DNA of 64,000 bases from Homalodisca vitripennis (taxonomy: Eukaryota; Arthropoda; Insecta; Hemiptera; Cicadellidae): assembly GCF_021130785.1 (NCBI RefSeq), contig NC_060213.1, positions 68,871,501-68,935,500 on the forward strand, given 5' to 3'. The first letter of the stretch is position 1. Every line of letters begins with the position of its first letter. Positions 47,630-61,654 of this stretch are shown here, piece by piece. The notes below the pieces were generated by a model, which saw only the letters and a program-made list of their open reading frames with translations, had not been told where the DNA came from and did not search any database. The position numbers and the translations under genes are program-made.

Positions 47630-49104
47630 GGGGACAGTAAAAATTTGGTAAAAATTACGTTTTCACTTTTTTATTTATTTTTTTAGACAATTTTCTTGTG
47701 AACATTTTGATATACAACACTTTATATTTTAAATTGTATTAGCACTCGTACAAAAATAAATTCGAAAGTGTGTTTACGTAAATATGGCAAGGAAACAACA
47801 CCTCATAGCTGAGCAACGCAACTTATTTGTTATAGTACTCATTACTTTATTAGTAAACGAGATGATGCCTTATGGAGCAGATGTCCTAATAGACAAATTA
47901 GAGTGTATTGGACACACACAAAAGCGGATGGGTACTAGGCTACGGAAACTAAATTCCGATAATAAGTCCATAAAACTTGCTGATGGTAAACCATTGAATG
48001 GAAAAAACCGCCTTTCATCATGTGCTATAGACCAGCTCCAGGCCTTTTATGGCCAAGCCATAAGAAGGAGCAATACAGTTGAAGAGATGAAGCAAGGAAT
48101 ATGGGCTTTATTTCATCACAAGTCATCCAGTGATGAAAATCCTCAACATGGTCTTTGCCCAAAAGGCGCTGAAAGTTCGTGCAAGTATCAACGATCTCTT
48201 GTAACTGGTGACATACAAATATAAAAATAATATCCCCTCAGTTATTATGGAGTTTATTAGGCCGGTGTTTAGGAGCCTGTCAGATCCTGATCTCTTGAAA
48301 AAGTGTTTACACAAAAAGACCTAAAACCCTAACGAAAGTGTAAATAGTGTGATATGGGCTCGCCTCCCAAAAACTGGATTTGTGGGTATAAAGACCTTAA
48401 ATTTTGGAGTTTATGAGGCCGTTTCAACTTTTAATATCGGACAGATTACTAACTGTAAGGTCCTACAGAAATTGGGCATTTCTATTGGCAAAAACACTGT
48501 TTCTACAATGAAATTACTAGACACCGAGAGGCTTCAAAATTCAATGCGCGCTTCTGCTGAATTAAAGAAAAGGACAAGACAGACCAAGAGGCAATCTAAA
48601 AGGAAGCTGGAGGACAAGGAAGAAGACCCAGACAATCCAAGTTATGGGGCTGGCCTGTTTTAAACACAATTTGTAAGTAAAATCTGTTTTTTTATAACAT
48701 TGAAATAGTACGCATTACTTTAAATCGCGATTCCCGAAAGTTGCATTTTTTTACATTGTGGAACACTTTTTTCAAAAACCATTTGAGATATCAAACTGAA
48801 ATTTTTACCACATATTCTAGGCTATTATTTGAACACTTTAACACGAGTATTTGTTAATTAGCACGTTAGTTTTTATTTTATAAAATATTATATGTGAAAT
48901 TGTAAGTAAAAGATTAGCAGCATATAAAAAAATTAAATTTTATAAATAAATGTGTATTTTTATAAACCCCTGTGTTAAAGTGTACTAATAATGTTAAAGA
49001 ATGTGTGGTAAAAATTTCATTTGGATTTGTCTAATAGATTTTTAAGAAAGTGATCCACAAAATACACAATTTAACATTAGTGTTATAGGACTGTCCGGGT
49101 CCCC
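47630..49104 (+). mobile_element. Mutator-like element nested in LINE
   Basis: LINE linker sequence breaks off after 'gcaaatttaa' near 47629 and continues as YYQVSRTTTDEHFQTFC from about 49110. The inserted block starts GGGGACAGT and ends with …GTCCCC, so the outer bases GGGGAC are inverted, but a longer terminal repeat and a 9-base target duplication are not convincing. It encodes the C-terminal part of a Mutator-type transposase (next entry). About 430 bases after the ORF (48664-49104) are AT-rich without features. Confidence 0.75.
47784..48663 (+). pseudogene. Mutator-like transposase, C-terminal part, broken
   Basis: From residue ~28 it reads PYGADVLIDKLECIGHTQKR, then AIRRSNTVEEMKQGIW, SSDENPQHGLCPKG (CPKG with a paired Cys downstream) and, in the next frame, LSDPDLLKKCLHKKT*NPNE, VIWARLPKTGFVGIKTLNF and a basic C-terminus ending YGAGLF. 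This order is that of the metazoan Mutator-type transposases found in many insects. One frameshift near 48210 and one stop near 48320 (probably Gln to stop, before NPNES) interrupt it. The N-terminal half with the first catalytic acidic residues is missing, so it cannot move on its own. Confidence 0.8.
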
Positions 49105-50932
49105 AAGAATATTACCAAGTTTCAAGAACAACAACAGATGAGCATTTCCAAACATTCTGTAAAAATTAAAAAAAAAATCTACAAAAAAGTAATTAAGGGA
49201 GCTAAGGCATGTATATGATGTAAACAAAAAACTGAGACATTCTAATAATATATCAAAAACTGCTTGGTATATAATTAACAAACAAAGTAATTACAGACAC
49301 CCAGTCTCTCCTTCAGAGCTGATATTTGAAGGAAATGCCATCAGAGACCCCTTCTTGATTGTGGACATGCTAAACAAATTTTTTTGTAGATGTGGCGGTG
49401 AAGAGTGGTAATGTCAAGTTCTGACAGCAGCTGGGGGTCATGCAGCACAGCAGCGTCGATTATGTTAACACCTGTTACAGAGGGTGAGGTGGCTACGGTG
49501 ATCCGGGACTTAAAGGCCAAGCATTCTAGGGATGTTTATGGGTTGTCGGGGTGGCTTCTTAAACAGTGTTTCCACACAATATTGAAACCATTGGCCAGAA
49601 TTATTAATTTTTCTTTCCAAACTGGGCAATTTCCAAACGGCCTAAAAAATTAAAAAATCATTCCACTCTTCAAAAAAGGTGATTCAAAATCTCCAAGCAA
49701 TTACAGGCCCATTGCCATTCTTCCAACAATCAGCAACATATTTGAGAAGTTATTTCTCATTAGAATGCTTTTCTTTCTGGACGTGCATGATATACTATGT
49801 AAGGAACAGTTTGGTTTCCGGAAGGGAATATCGACAATTGATGCAGCCACTAAACTGATCGACATTGTTGTGAAGGGCTTGAACAGGCAAATACCTACGC
49901 TTAGCGTATTTCTTGACCTGTCTAAGGCGTTTGACTGTGTGGATCACCAGACTCTCATTTCAAAACTACATGACTGTGGGATACAAGGTACACCACTCTC
50001 ATGGCTTGAGTCGTACCTGAGTTCACGCCTGCAACAAGTCCATATAAATGGCGTTTCATCAAACAATGCCCTCGTAAAATATGGGGTCCCACAGGGATCA
50101 ATTCTCGGCCCAGCTCTTTTTTCAATTTATGTTAATGACCTCAGGTCATCTATGTCATCTGGCCAAATGATTCAGAACGCAGATGACACAACTCTCTGTT
50201 TTCAGAGTAAATTCAGGGCCTCATTGGAAGTGGAATGTTTTGTAAGTGCAAATTTTTGTCTGCAGTTCTTATCTAAGGTCAACCTGCAGACAAATAATTC
50301 AAAATCCAATTTTATCTATTTCTCAGGGCGGAGAGTATCCCATGATTGTGGTCCATCAGTTGTGCTGAATGAAACAGTCATTGAAGAACTAAACAGCATT
50401 AAATTCTTAGGAATCCACATTGACAAAAGTCTAACGTGGGACAATCATGTAGTTATGGCCTTGTGTACCCACACATGTCTTATGGCATAACGTTGTGGGG
50501 AGGATGGGCAGACACCCACTTCCAAAGGTGCTTTGTCCTGCAGAAGAAAGAAATCCGAATCATCTCGAAAATAGGAATGAGAGAATCCTGCAGGGAGCAC
50601 TTCAAGTCTCGATTTGTTAACGCTCCCATCCCTCTACATGTACGAGACTGTCCTGTACTGTCGTTACAAATGTGAAGTAACGCGGGGCAGAGACGTCCAT
50701 GACTACAACACTAGAGGGAGGGATGCATTAAGACCAGCGCAGCACAGGCTCCGAGCTTTCGAAGCCCTGCCGTCTGATGTCGGGGCCAAACTTATCAACA
50801 AGTTGCCTCTTGAGCTACATGCTGAAAATGGGCAACCACTGTTTAAGAGAAAGCTAAGGAACCTATTGGTGCAAGGGGCCTTTTACTCCGTCGGCGAGTT
50901 CGTGGACCGGGGAGGTTAGTTGGTACAACCGT
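49105..50932 (+). pseudogene. reverse transcriptase and C-terminal domain of the 46.5-51 kb LINE
   Basis: Linker remnants (YYQVSRTTTDEHFQTF) lead into a frame from 49405 to 50490 with one TAA at 49651-49653. It holds IIPLFKKGD, SNYRPIAILPTISNIFEKL, motif A FLDLSKAFDCVDHQ and motif B GVPQGSILGPALFSIY. The catalytic box reads NADD instead of YADD (a TAC-to-AAC type change at about 50177). Near 50448 roughly 40 thumb residues are lost (SLTWDNHV joins VYPHMSYGITLWGG). After a frameshift near 50605 the C-terminal domain continues as HDYNTRGRDALRPAQHRL and LINKLPLEL to 50919. Confidence 0.88.
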
Positions 50933-51185
50933 TTAGTGGGGGGTGCCAGGCTTTAGGCCTGCACGATAAACCATAATGTTCTCTCTATTTAAGTTTTGTT
51001 TTATTGTTGTTTGAGGATTAAAATTTTAAGTGCTTTCTTTTATTTGTTTAGTTTTACATATAACTTTGTAAAACATTACAATATTATTTTATTTAAATAC
51101 CTACACGACTTGACGCATATCATGCAATGTTATAAAATTGTCATTACGGCAATAAAGAAATTTATTTATTTATTTATCTTTCTTT

Positions 51186-54100
51186 AATTTCCCCATGAGT
51201 TGGCCATTCTCATAATATTCTCAAGTGGAATTGAGGCGCCTTCCACTTTTGGACAACTTAATCGCAGTTGGATATCTCCCAGCCTTTAGAGTGGTGCGAG
51301 CGCGTCGTAATCAAGTATGTTATCACTCGACATACTTGTCCTTGACGTCAGCATCTTTAATGATTAAGGGTAAAATTAGTTAACTTAGTAAACAATTCTA
51401 GTGATGTTCAAATATAGAGGTCAACATGTTTCTGAAATAAACCTGCTTATTATCGCAGTTTTATGATCAGTAAACACCGCATTGGATGAGTATAACCCAC
51501 TCTTAACAAGATCAATATAATAATAGCTTTTCGTATAGTCGCTAAACGTTGCAGTGTTTTTTAGAAGCACCACCGTACACTATGATTCCGCTCAGTAGGT
51601 CTGATTTCACAAGTGGTTAACATGAAAATATTATATTCCATGATTTCTTATAACTATATTATCTAAGCACAGTAAATTTTATTTATCAAATGTCAAACAA
51701 AAGTGTTATAAGAATTTACTTTTTTAATGTTGATACAGTACAAATCAAAGTATTAAAATCCCCAGAGAAATGTAAATATTTACCTCTCACTGAGTTTTCA
51801 CCGACATGTGTCATTGCCCAATGAGGTGGGCTTAAATTTAGTTGTAGAAACCTTTTATGTCAATATTTCTTTATTACACCATATTTATAAATGATGGTGT
51901 CTATAGTTGCATTTTATCTTACTTTATCTCAATTCTCATTTTCTAAACATTGCTGTATCATCAGTGAAAAGGTATCATTTCCTCAATACATAGTTTTTTT
52001 AATGGCTGCAACCCCTATGCATACTTGATCTTTATAATAATTCTTCAAGTTAATATTTAAGTGATGGGGCATATGTATTCCAAATTTTAACTTTCTGAAA
52101 ACTTAGGAAGTTGGAAATATTAGTGATAAGTAAGGGCATATGAAAAACGTGTAAATTCTTTTTAAAGTTAAACTAATCTGATGATTTTAGAACTCTATTA
52201 AAGAGGTTTTAAAATTCTAAAATTAACTTTTAGAAACTAACTTTAATTAACTTTTTCAATTATTAGCTACTTATAGAGCATTTAAAGAGCCTAAAGAAAA
52301 TTTTAGATACCAAACATACGACATTCCTTTACAATTCTTTTCTCCGTAAGCTATGAAGGCTATTCTTGGCTTGAGTAAGAAATTACTTGAATCAATAAAA
52401 CGTTTAATAATAATTTCACCTTGTTGCGTTCTATTCTCATTATTTACCAATATTAATTACTGATAACTAATATTTGAATATACATTCATAAAAGTGTTAT
52501 TGAAACAATATTTGAATTTAACTTCTCCCACTATACAGTATTTTGCAAATTTACTGATAGGGGTTATGCAATTATTCAATATTAATATAAAATTATGATT
52601 TAACAATAATTTATTTTAATGCAATATATAACACACCTATTTTAAGGGAAATTGTAGTTGGATTTTTAAATACAATTTAGTTTCTTTACAATTGAAGTAA
52701 GTTAGATTCCAATATTTATATACAGTATTAATTCAAATTTTGAATTAATTATTTATATTTATAAGAAGAATATTGTATTAAAGCAGGTTTGATTATAAAC
52801 TGGTAGACTGTTCTTCCATGTAAAGATTTTCAATACTAATTATCGTACTTAATGGTTCTTCAAGTCCGAAATCGTAGCCTCATGATAATGTCACAATAAT
52901 TCAACATATATACAATGATGATTACACATGTCAATATTATACTTATAAAGGTAAAAAGTTTCAAATAACCCAATTACGAATACAGTAACCATCGGGTATA
53001 TGTAATCAGTATGAAAGTATTTGTGTTCTTGCCCTCAAGACAAAATATTTGACGATAATAACGGAGTGTGTGGTTAATAGAATGCTTTCAGCGTAAGATA
53101 CCTGGAGGATACATCTACTGATGGAAGTTCATAAACGTATATATCCATTCTGATATTGCTCTGAATATCTTGTCTGCAGTTACTCGTATACTATTACATG
53201 CACTGTAAGCAAACTATTACAGTACTAATGTCACCTGTAATAGTTGAAACATTGTTTTTTTTCTTATTTTATACACGTTGAAAGCATATTATGCAGTATA
53301 AAGTGCACTATATTCACGCATTAAAACGTAATTTTTATTAATTTTTTTGCTTAGATATCATACATTGTAGATCAAAAATAAAGACGAGTGGCTAAAAGCT
53401 TTCACGATCAGTACTTTAAGTAAACAATAAATTGAATAAATCAATATTTTTGCATTTCGTTAGAGAATTTTAATAATAGTAATTATTATTATTATGGCAA
53501 CTGTTATAATTATATTAATTATACTTAATTTTAAGATATTATTAGACTACGTTCTTGAATAGATGGCACACAATACTATTCTTATCCAACAAGTAAATTT
53601 ACTTAAAAAGTAAACAGATACGTATTTGCTTAACAATATATTTTGAAATTTTACAAGTTTTTTATAACGTCCGTAACATTTTAAACACTGACATGTTAAT
53701 GATTCATTACGAAAATTATGTACCAAAGGACAGGAGTATTTATAGTTCGTAATTACCAATTATATGAAAGTAAATAGTACTCGTTGCTTACTTCATTGTT
53801 CAAGGAAATTTATTAAAATATTTAAACGAAAAATAAATTTGTTTTAGATGTTTGTGTAATACAAACGATTTTTTATTGTAAAATAAGAAGAAATAGTTAA
53901 TAGTAGAGTGTATAGTGTGTTTTACACTTTGTGGCAAACAGGCCATAATTTGTTCATATCTACTTATAAAACATTAATATAATTATTAGGAGTAGTCGCT
54001 TATAGTTTCTTATTTTTTCTAAATACCAGCATTCTATAAAGTATTAATTTTAATGTTTAATTCTTTAAGAAAATTCTTTAAGTACAAGCACTTCCGACAG

Positions 54101-57100
54101 AGAAATACCTAAGTGTGGGAAGTTTTATTAGGTTAAAAAAAACTGCATAAAAGTAATATAAAAATGCTGTAGCCTTAAAATAAAAATTTAATAATATGTA
54201 TTTTTTATTTACCATACCAAGTATACTACCGTTTTATAGAGATACAATTTACCATCTTTTGTCTAAACTAATGACAGCAATTTAAATACAAACACTTTTC
54301 TCTCCTAATCGAGTTCGTGTTTATATCGGTTTTTTTGCTTCCTAGAGTCAAATGGTACTAGAATGAAATTACAAAATTTTTATACTACAGAAATACAGTT
54401 TTATAAATGTTAGAAACGTGAGCAGTAAAAATGTTTGTTGGATTAATCAACTCATTTATTTCGTTATTCATACAAATTAATTGAGTTACAATATTATAGG
54501 AATGTTTAAACAAATATTAAAAAAAATTGTCTCAAAGAAAATTAGAAATTAGGAAAAAATCTTTTCCGGTATTAGTGTTTGATGCGGTTATTATTCCCAT
54601 TATTCCTTTCCGGCTTTTATAGATGGTTTTTAGCATAGCACTTGACTATAAGAGGAGGGAACATTCCAAAAAGTGTTTTTCGAGTTTGTGCCTGCGTTTA
54701 GTTTAGAATTAGAAACCACGCATAGTTCTAGTTCCAGAGATGTTAAACCAAAGCTTAACATCATACAACCTTTTAAAAAAACAACCGAAGAAGTTGCTAT
54801 TTAAAGCTACAAATAATTTACCCTGGATAAGCCATAACCCCTTCGTCCGTTCGTCCAATGAGAAACAGGAATGGAGTCACGTGACCTGTTCCTGCTTTGT
54901 AGCTGTCAGATGACTCAATTGAGAAGTTTTTTGAGGCTACTCAGAATATCGCGTTATTGTGGTGTATATTAAAAAGTTAGCTCAATTGAAAATAATGTTA
55001 GTGAAATAGTTACTTCATAAGAGACTAGGTTAAGACGCGGGCGTCGGTTTCAGGTAATTAAATAAAGAGACAATTACTCAAAGAACAGAGGTATCCCACT
55101 ACTTACAGTGGTTGTTTTTAAGCAGAATGCAATAACAGTAGTAACATTTTCAAGGTTACTGAGATTTACCCTAAAGATGTTTTGGTATTAAGAAAAACTT
55201 TGTACTTCAAACCTGAAAACAATACCGAGGTAAATTTATTGGTTGATTACAATAACTAAAAATGTACGACATCTGAGACCTCTAGAGAGGCTTTCTTAAG
55301 CCTAAACCTAACTCAAACAAAATCTATTTGGTAACCTACCGCTGTCTTCTTGCATTTAAGATAAAAATGAATGCAGTGTTTGCTTAGTACACAATGTAAA
55401 AATTTAAATAATGGGAATTATCGGATAATAGTTTACGCTAAATTCAATGATTTGGAGTAAAACATGTTCTAAATGCATAATTTTCTCGTTGGTACCATCA
55501 TTAAATATAAGACAAGTGTAAAATTTTTCGCTAACGTTCAACAAAATACCTCGTTCTTGACAGAATTTTGTTCAATGAATGATAATCACTTATATCAAAT
55601 GAAATATTATGTAAAATCTCAAATCAATAGATCTATTAGTTTATATATCGTATTGACAGACAGACACAGAGATATACGGTCTGGAATGAAATTCACATAG
55701 TACTACAAATAATAGGCTTCACTAACGCTCAGGTAGTTTGAAAATATTCCACTCGTCGTTGTGTTCGTTCCGGTGGACAGTAACTATGTCCGGGTGGCAC
55801 GGAAAATTAGTCATTAGCGAAATAAATCATAATGTTCCAAGCATTAGTCAGGACGACAACACACATGAATTATTGTGCCATGTATATTGCTGACCCAGAA
55901 CTGTCAAACACCGGTGTTACAGTTACGGTTGAGTGATATACAGCCCCTTCACCTGTGCTGTCACTCACTGCGTTTTCTCGTATTAGATTATTACTTCACC
56001 CCATTTATTTATTGTACCTCAAATATGTATAACTTTTAAATGCCTAAAAAATGTCAGCAATTATTTAATAAAGTATAAAATGAAGTTATTTATTTCTCTA
56101 CTTGTATTAATATATATGGATGTGAACCAGAAAGATAAAATTGAAAAGAAATTAATTATTTCCCTAGGTGTTAGAGAATATTATATTAATAGTTATTGAT
56201 ATACAAAAAAAAAACAAAAACGTATTTAAAGGTATACGTTCAATATATACTGTAATAAAATATTTACTTGATTCCCAAAACACAAAGCGAAGCTTCTCGC
56301 GCCAGTTTCTGATGACGAAATCTGATTTCTTCGTGTCCGTATGCACTGCAGATAAAAGAATGAATGAATAATTGTATCCCAGTAAAATATAAATATCAAG
56401 TTAGAATGACGTAAAGGGTTAAAATCTTATGTATATATGAAATTGCTATACTTGTACATCTCTAATGAAAATAGTAAACATCGTTTATTAAAAATTTTGA
56501 TTACTGGTTGAAGGAAATTGACTTTCGGCTTTTGCGCTAACCATGTTAGCACTTATTAGTACACAGAACTATATTTCAGTAGTTAATAGTATTAGGCTTA
56601 CATTAAAAATTACTTTGTCAGAAGAGCTGTCCAAAATGTTTAAGGAGGCTTTAGACTTAATATATAGTCACTTTTCAACTAATACACCTTGCTTTAAACT
56701 ATCTTTACTCCAATTTTACTGCTGAAAGAAAGGAACATAATTACTAACCGTTATTACTGGCGAAATGACAGGCTTTTCCTTTAATTTATTTTTATTATAG
56801 ATTGTTATGTTTATCAAAATTAATAAAAGAACCTTGAAACAATTAAAATTATCTTTTGATTATTATGTTATCCAGGCTTTATTCGTAGATGCCAATCGAA
56901 GTAGTTTATATACAACTGACCTCCTGTCACAGCTAAAAATGACCAGGTTGTCATGGTTACCGAGTTTATTACACCTATGGTTGGGCATTTAAACATAAAA
57001 CCCTTTCATGTTTAAAAGTGCATCGCCAGCATTCGTCGTTACTCACGATTATTGTGACACGTGAATACTCACGTGTATTGTGACAATAAGTCTGTCTCTT

Positions 57101-59390
57101 CAGTTTGAGGTGAATCCCAGAGGCAAAGATAAATAATCTTAGTGAAACCAGTCCTATGATCGTGTAAATTTTAATAGGTAAAATGATTAAATAATCATTT
57201 AAATAACGCTTTTATGGATTTTAAACAATTTTAAAGTTTAAATGAATGCCTTGCTTGAGAAGGATGCGCGAAAATACTATGTATTAATCGTAGTTTGAAG
57301 AAGTTCAAAGTAAGTCATATTCACTTTGTTAATAATATAAGATGTTTTTATTACAATATTTATTGGGGCACAATGATATCCATGCAATAGCGTCGTATAA
57401 TCTAATATTACATAAGGAAATGATATTTTAAAAGTATGAAACATAATACGTGTATGTCTGTCAAATACAGTACGTTATTATGTATTCTCACTTCTTACCT
57501 TGCAATTTATTAGGATTAGCTATACATTGCATGCGAATCCCACACTTTTACTAGAATAATTAAATGGAACTTTTATATTAAGAGTAAAATTGCATTACAT
57601 GTAGTTTATATTTTTATTAAGTGTGGTCTATACATTTTCCAGATGATCTCGGAAGGAAAAGAATGTTTTTAACTAAACTGCCGTTGATATTTTTCTACAA
57701 TGATAATATGTAAATTCTGATGAATAAAACAGCTTAGTGTATTATCACTGACACTATAAAGATAATGTAAATTCTGGTTGTCATGGTTACAAGATTGATT
57801 ACACTTGACTCTGCACCTGATTGCCAGACAGTGGTTTTGTAATTTACATTACAATCCTCAGTATTTTTAAGCAATAATAACGTGGTCAAATATCGTAAGC
57901 AACCAAAACTAAATTTATCTCCTTATTTTACGTTTGTATTAGATCAAGCGAACAAATATAATTCAATGCAATTTAAAAATTACCATACAGGACAAATAAA
58001 AGTCATGACCAACATAATATTTTTTTCTAAAGTTCATACAAAGAGATATCCTTTGGAAAGTGTTGAAATGAAGAAATTTCGTTTGGTAAATTTTTTCGGC
58101 GAAAATTCGGGATTTTGAAAACCAGAAATCGCTTTCACTATCCCATACAAAATATATTTTTTTTTTCAGTGAGACAAGGGTAGGATGATCTCCCCTCTGA
58201 GGTTTTTAAAAGTCTGATTGGTTTTTTGTTGCAGATCTCAACAGCCCTGTTCCTAAATTTTCAACTTTTTCTACTAGAGTTTTGGAAATCATGATTTTCA
58301 TTTCACCCCATAGTTATCGTCCATTGGTCCAGAGAAAAATAATTTTAACACTTAGCGTATGTGTAACGTTTTATTTGTTCATAATTAGCATCTCTCATAA
58401 ATAAACGTAAGCAACTAAATAGGTGTGTTTCTGAGATAGGTTCTCCTATGTCTCAGTAATGATGGTGTCCAGAGACCATTGGATAGTACAAAAAAGGTTT
58501 AGTACCAGAATATCATAGGGTAGTTTAACAACGGAAGACCACTAAGTGATTCTCGAGGAACTCTGTTATTTAATATTAAAAAAAGCGCTTTGCGAGATAT
58601 CTTTATGTACAATAATCATGTACGGTTATTAAAGAATAATGTTGTTGAACCAGAAAAAACTGAACAATATAAACAAACTATGTAAGCATGTGTATTTCCA
58701 TTGAGACAAAAACAAACCGATGTTTATTGTGTAGTTATTGCTTCATCAATGTAAACATTCACAACTAATTACCCTATTTAATGTGCGTATTTAGTTTTTA
58801 TAAAAAAGCGTTTGTTAAAATGCAATAAAGCTAATAGAGTTTTGCTGAGACGTACTGCAAGTTTCATAAAAAAACTTTATAAGTGTTTTTTTCTGTCTAA
58901 ACAATAGATTCTCTTCTTTAAATGTAATGAATATTTTAACGTTATAAAATTAAAAGATACTTCGCTGTAAACTTATTGTACATTCCGTAAATAATTATAA
59001 AAGTACACAACATAACAATAAAAGAATAAATAAATTATGATTAAACATTTCCATGTAGCCTATAAGGCAATTCTTATTAGCAATATTCTCTTTTCTTACT
59101 ATGAATGTAAAATATACTTGTTGAAATCACAGTGTTCTACTCACCTGGTAAACCTTTGTAGTTTAGAGTAAATGATTAATCATCGGTGTTATAAAACTGA
59201 ACCGCTGAAAAAGAAGCTAGAGAATGCCTTAGATTAGTCGACTAAGGAATCGTTTTCCATTTAGCCTATAAACAATGAACGAATGTTTGAAGAGTCAACA
59301 TTAATGTCAATTCAGACCGGCTGCTTGCTAGGACAAGATAGTTCATTGATCATCCGCCCAAGGAGCACCACGTTCAACGACAATAGAATT
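51186..59390. other. AT-rich DNA, no gene recognised
   Basis: Open frames here are short (up to about 78 codons), low in complexity and match no family I know. A palindrome ACACGTGA-ATAC-TCACGTGT lies at 57057-57076. GGTTGTCATGGTTAC occurs twice (near 56946 and 57775), about 830 bases apart. A TTTGTTGCAG acceptor-like site near 58235 leads into only 19 open codons. I see nothing that supports a transcript. Confidence 0.5.
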
Positions 59391-59621
59391 GTATCTCACG
59401 ACTTGTTGTTTGTATCTCACGACATGTTGCTTGTATCTCACGACTCGTTGCTTGTATCTCACAACTTGTTGCTTGTATCTCACGACTTTTTGCTTGTATC
59501 TCACGACTTTTTGCTTGTATCTCACGACTTGTTGCTTGTATCTCACGACATGTTGCTTGTATCTCACGACTTGTTGCTTGTATCTCACGACTTGTTGACT
59601 GTATCTCACGACTAGTTTGTA
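59391..59621. repeat. 21-bp minisatellite, eleven units
   Basis: Units of GTATCTCACGACTTGTTGCT plus one base repeat in exact register with few substitutions. As the period is a multiple of three, several frames stay open: (LVSHDLL)n on the plus strand and (VVRYKQQ)n on the minus strand. I treat these as repeat by-products, not genes. Confidence 0.97.
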
Positions 59622-61451
59622 TAGTCGTTCCCCAGCAATTCCAATTTGGATTTCAAACAGTAATATGTAAATCACAATCGTCAAAGAAAGAGTTCTCAAG
59701 CTTTAGGTCACTGTATCAATCCAATAAAAAATAGTTGTCTTTAAAAAATTTTATAATTAATAAAACACGGATTTGTAAAAAACATTATCCATTTTGATAA
59801 TTCATCAACTGAAATGGTTGAGTTGTTGTGTGAAGCTATCATACTTGTATATCTTTAGAACTATGCTTTTTACTGTTATAAGGATCCCCCATGAAATGTC
59901 GTTGATACCTATCTGTTGAAAATTATATGGGGCATGGGGATTTAGGGATCCATGAAATAACCCGGAGTCAACTGAATGTATGTTATTTTAAAATATTTTA
60001 CTTACTAAATATTGCAAAAAATTAGTTCATAGTTTAAACCATTTCATATAAAATATTACAAAACTATACAAACATTTGAATCATTATAGGAATAATCTTT
60101 ACAATATTAAATTTTATCCCAACCCGTAACTGTATTTTGAGATTCTAAATATATATTTATACTGTATTCTACTAGAAATGTTTTTTAATTAGGGTCTATA
60201 CCAATTGTACTATTAATCACTGTTTTACATTGTTTTTCTATTCTGCATTCATCTTCTGTGTCTAATGAAAATGTATCTTATTCTGTATTATTTAAAGTAT
60301 TTACAGAATTTATGCTATGTTTAAACTGATTGTTTTTGAATTGAGGTATATATTTACTATCTTAGAGTTTGTTCGTATTTAGTTAAGTGTAGGTAGTATC
60401 GTTTACTCCTGTCTTCAAATTTCCGATCTCATACTGTTTCAATCAACGAATCGGGTACTTATATTGAAATAAAATTTATAGTATTTTTTAAATCTGTACA
60501 TATTACGAAACAACTTAAATTCTTTAAAAAGCATATTTTATAGATTTAAAAAGCAGATATTTAAAATTTTAAACTATCTCAAGAGCAATTGTAGAAAACT
60601 TTTTGGCGATAATGATAAAAACCTTTCTATTTCATTTTTATTTAAAAAAAGCCAGGGTGTTTTTTTATCGAATGACAAAATAGAATTAGTGAAAAAATAT
60701 GATATTTTAGAAACATTTAGGTTTATATTATGTAATTTTGAGATCTCACAAAGACAAATCTAACATGTTTTAATAGTAAGTTAAAATTAGTTTTATCTTC
60801 AAGTGAAAAATTATTTTAATATAAGGTCACAAATAAAAAAGTTTAAAAATTAGAAGGTAATATAAATAATTTAAATTCTAGACTAAAATAATTGATATTA
60901 TGAAACTTTGCATATTTTGCTAAACATTTACAAACATTTATTGATAGAAAAGAATTTGGCAACAATAAAAAAAGATTAACCCTAAATTTCAACAGATTTT
61001 AAGAAAATATTTAACACGATTTATGTTTATTCTAAATACATTTCTTTAACATGCAGTTTATAATTTAGTTTCATGTACATATAATCTTTATTATAAAATT
61101 AAAGTCTTTCTTAAATTGATTTAAGCAATATTTGTTATTCTCTGTACCAGTGTACTTAATTGTACTACAAAGCATTAACTATCTTAACTTGCAAGACGAG
61201 CAATTTTACTTTAAAAGCATTAATTTGGTGTCACAATGACACTTTTTATTTAGGAGATCACCCCTCCTTTGTAGTTTATAGATTTCTGCTTGACTATAAA
61301 ACTTTGTACACCTGAAAAGTTTTTGTCACGGCTGAATACACAATGGCTTATCAGCGTAAACAGGAGAATAAAGTCCTAATAAATGAATCGCTATTTCCCG
61401 TTTGGTTCATTATATTCAACATTGTTGTATTTGATTGAAATTTTAAAGATG
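59622..61451. other. AT-rich DNA, no gene recognised
   Basis: Nothing coding is seen. An imperfect inverted repeat, GGATCCCCCATG…GGGGATTTAGGGATCC, lies at about 59881-59952. Confidence 0.5.
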
Positions 61452-61500
<49 letters not shown>

Positions 61501-61610
61501 TGAATAAATGGCAATAGCCTTATTTAATTTCAATAAACATTGAATCACAAAAAGTACTTGCTCCGCCGGGAGTCGAACCCGGATCTCTCACTTGCCGGGT
61601 GAATGTGCTA
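61452..61610 (-). mobile_element. 5'-truncated tRNA-derived SINE, inverted
   Basis: On the minus strand, bases 61610 to 61498 repeat the SINE of 14807-14941 from within its D arm (TAGCACATTCACCCGGCAAG) through the T arm and body. They end in a (TA)n tract at 61452-61497, as the other copy does. The truncated 5' end and matching TA tail fit LINE-driven insertion. Confidence 0.9.
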
Positions 61611-61649
61611 ATTATATATATCTGTTATATTTGTTTAATATAAGTTCTA

Positions 61650-61654
61650 TATGA

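Larger units (their letters stand above)
46551..51185 (+). mobile_element. Jockey/CR1-like LINE with nested Mutator-like insertion
   Basis: About 3.1 kb of LINE remains when the inserted 47630-49104 block is left out: a short 5' leader, an endonuclease and a reverse transcriptase with C-terminal domain, then AATAAA (51151-51156) and a (TTTA)n tail ending near 51185. It starts at the exact end of copy C (46550), in the opposite orientation to the junction LINE. Lesions include a stop in the endonuclease, a stop and a thumb deletion in the RT, and a changed catalytic box. Confidence 0.88.

Noticed and set aside
57057..57076. ACACGTGA-ATAC-TCACGTGT palindrome as a regulatory operator
   Set aside because: It is an isolated 8-bp-arm palindrome with no gene nearby and can arise by chance.
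56946..57803. GGTTGTCATGGTTAC pair as a dispersed repeat
   Set aside because: Similarity does not extend convincingly beyond about 30 bases.
53547..58118. Short open frames of 60-78 codons
   Set aside because: They have AT-biased composition, no recognisable motif, and no promoter or splice context.
58225..58300. Exon after TTTTTTGTTGCAG
   Set aside because: The acceptor looks good, but the frame closes after 19 codons and no partner exon is found.
59343..59699. 118-residue VVRYKQQ-repeat protein on the minus strand
   Set aside because: It lies in a 21-bp minisatellite open in several frames, with no flanking gene structure.
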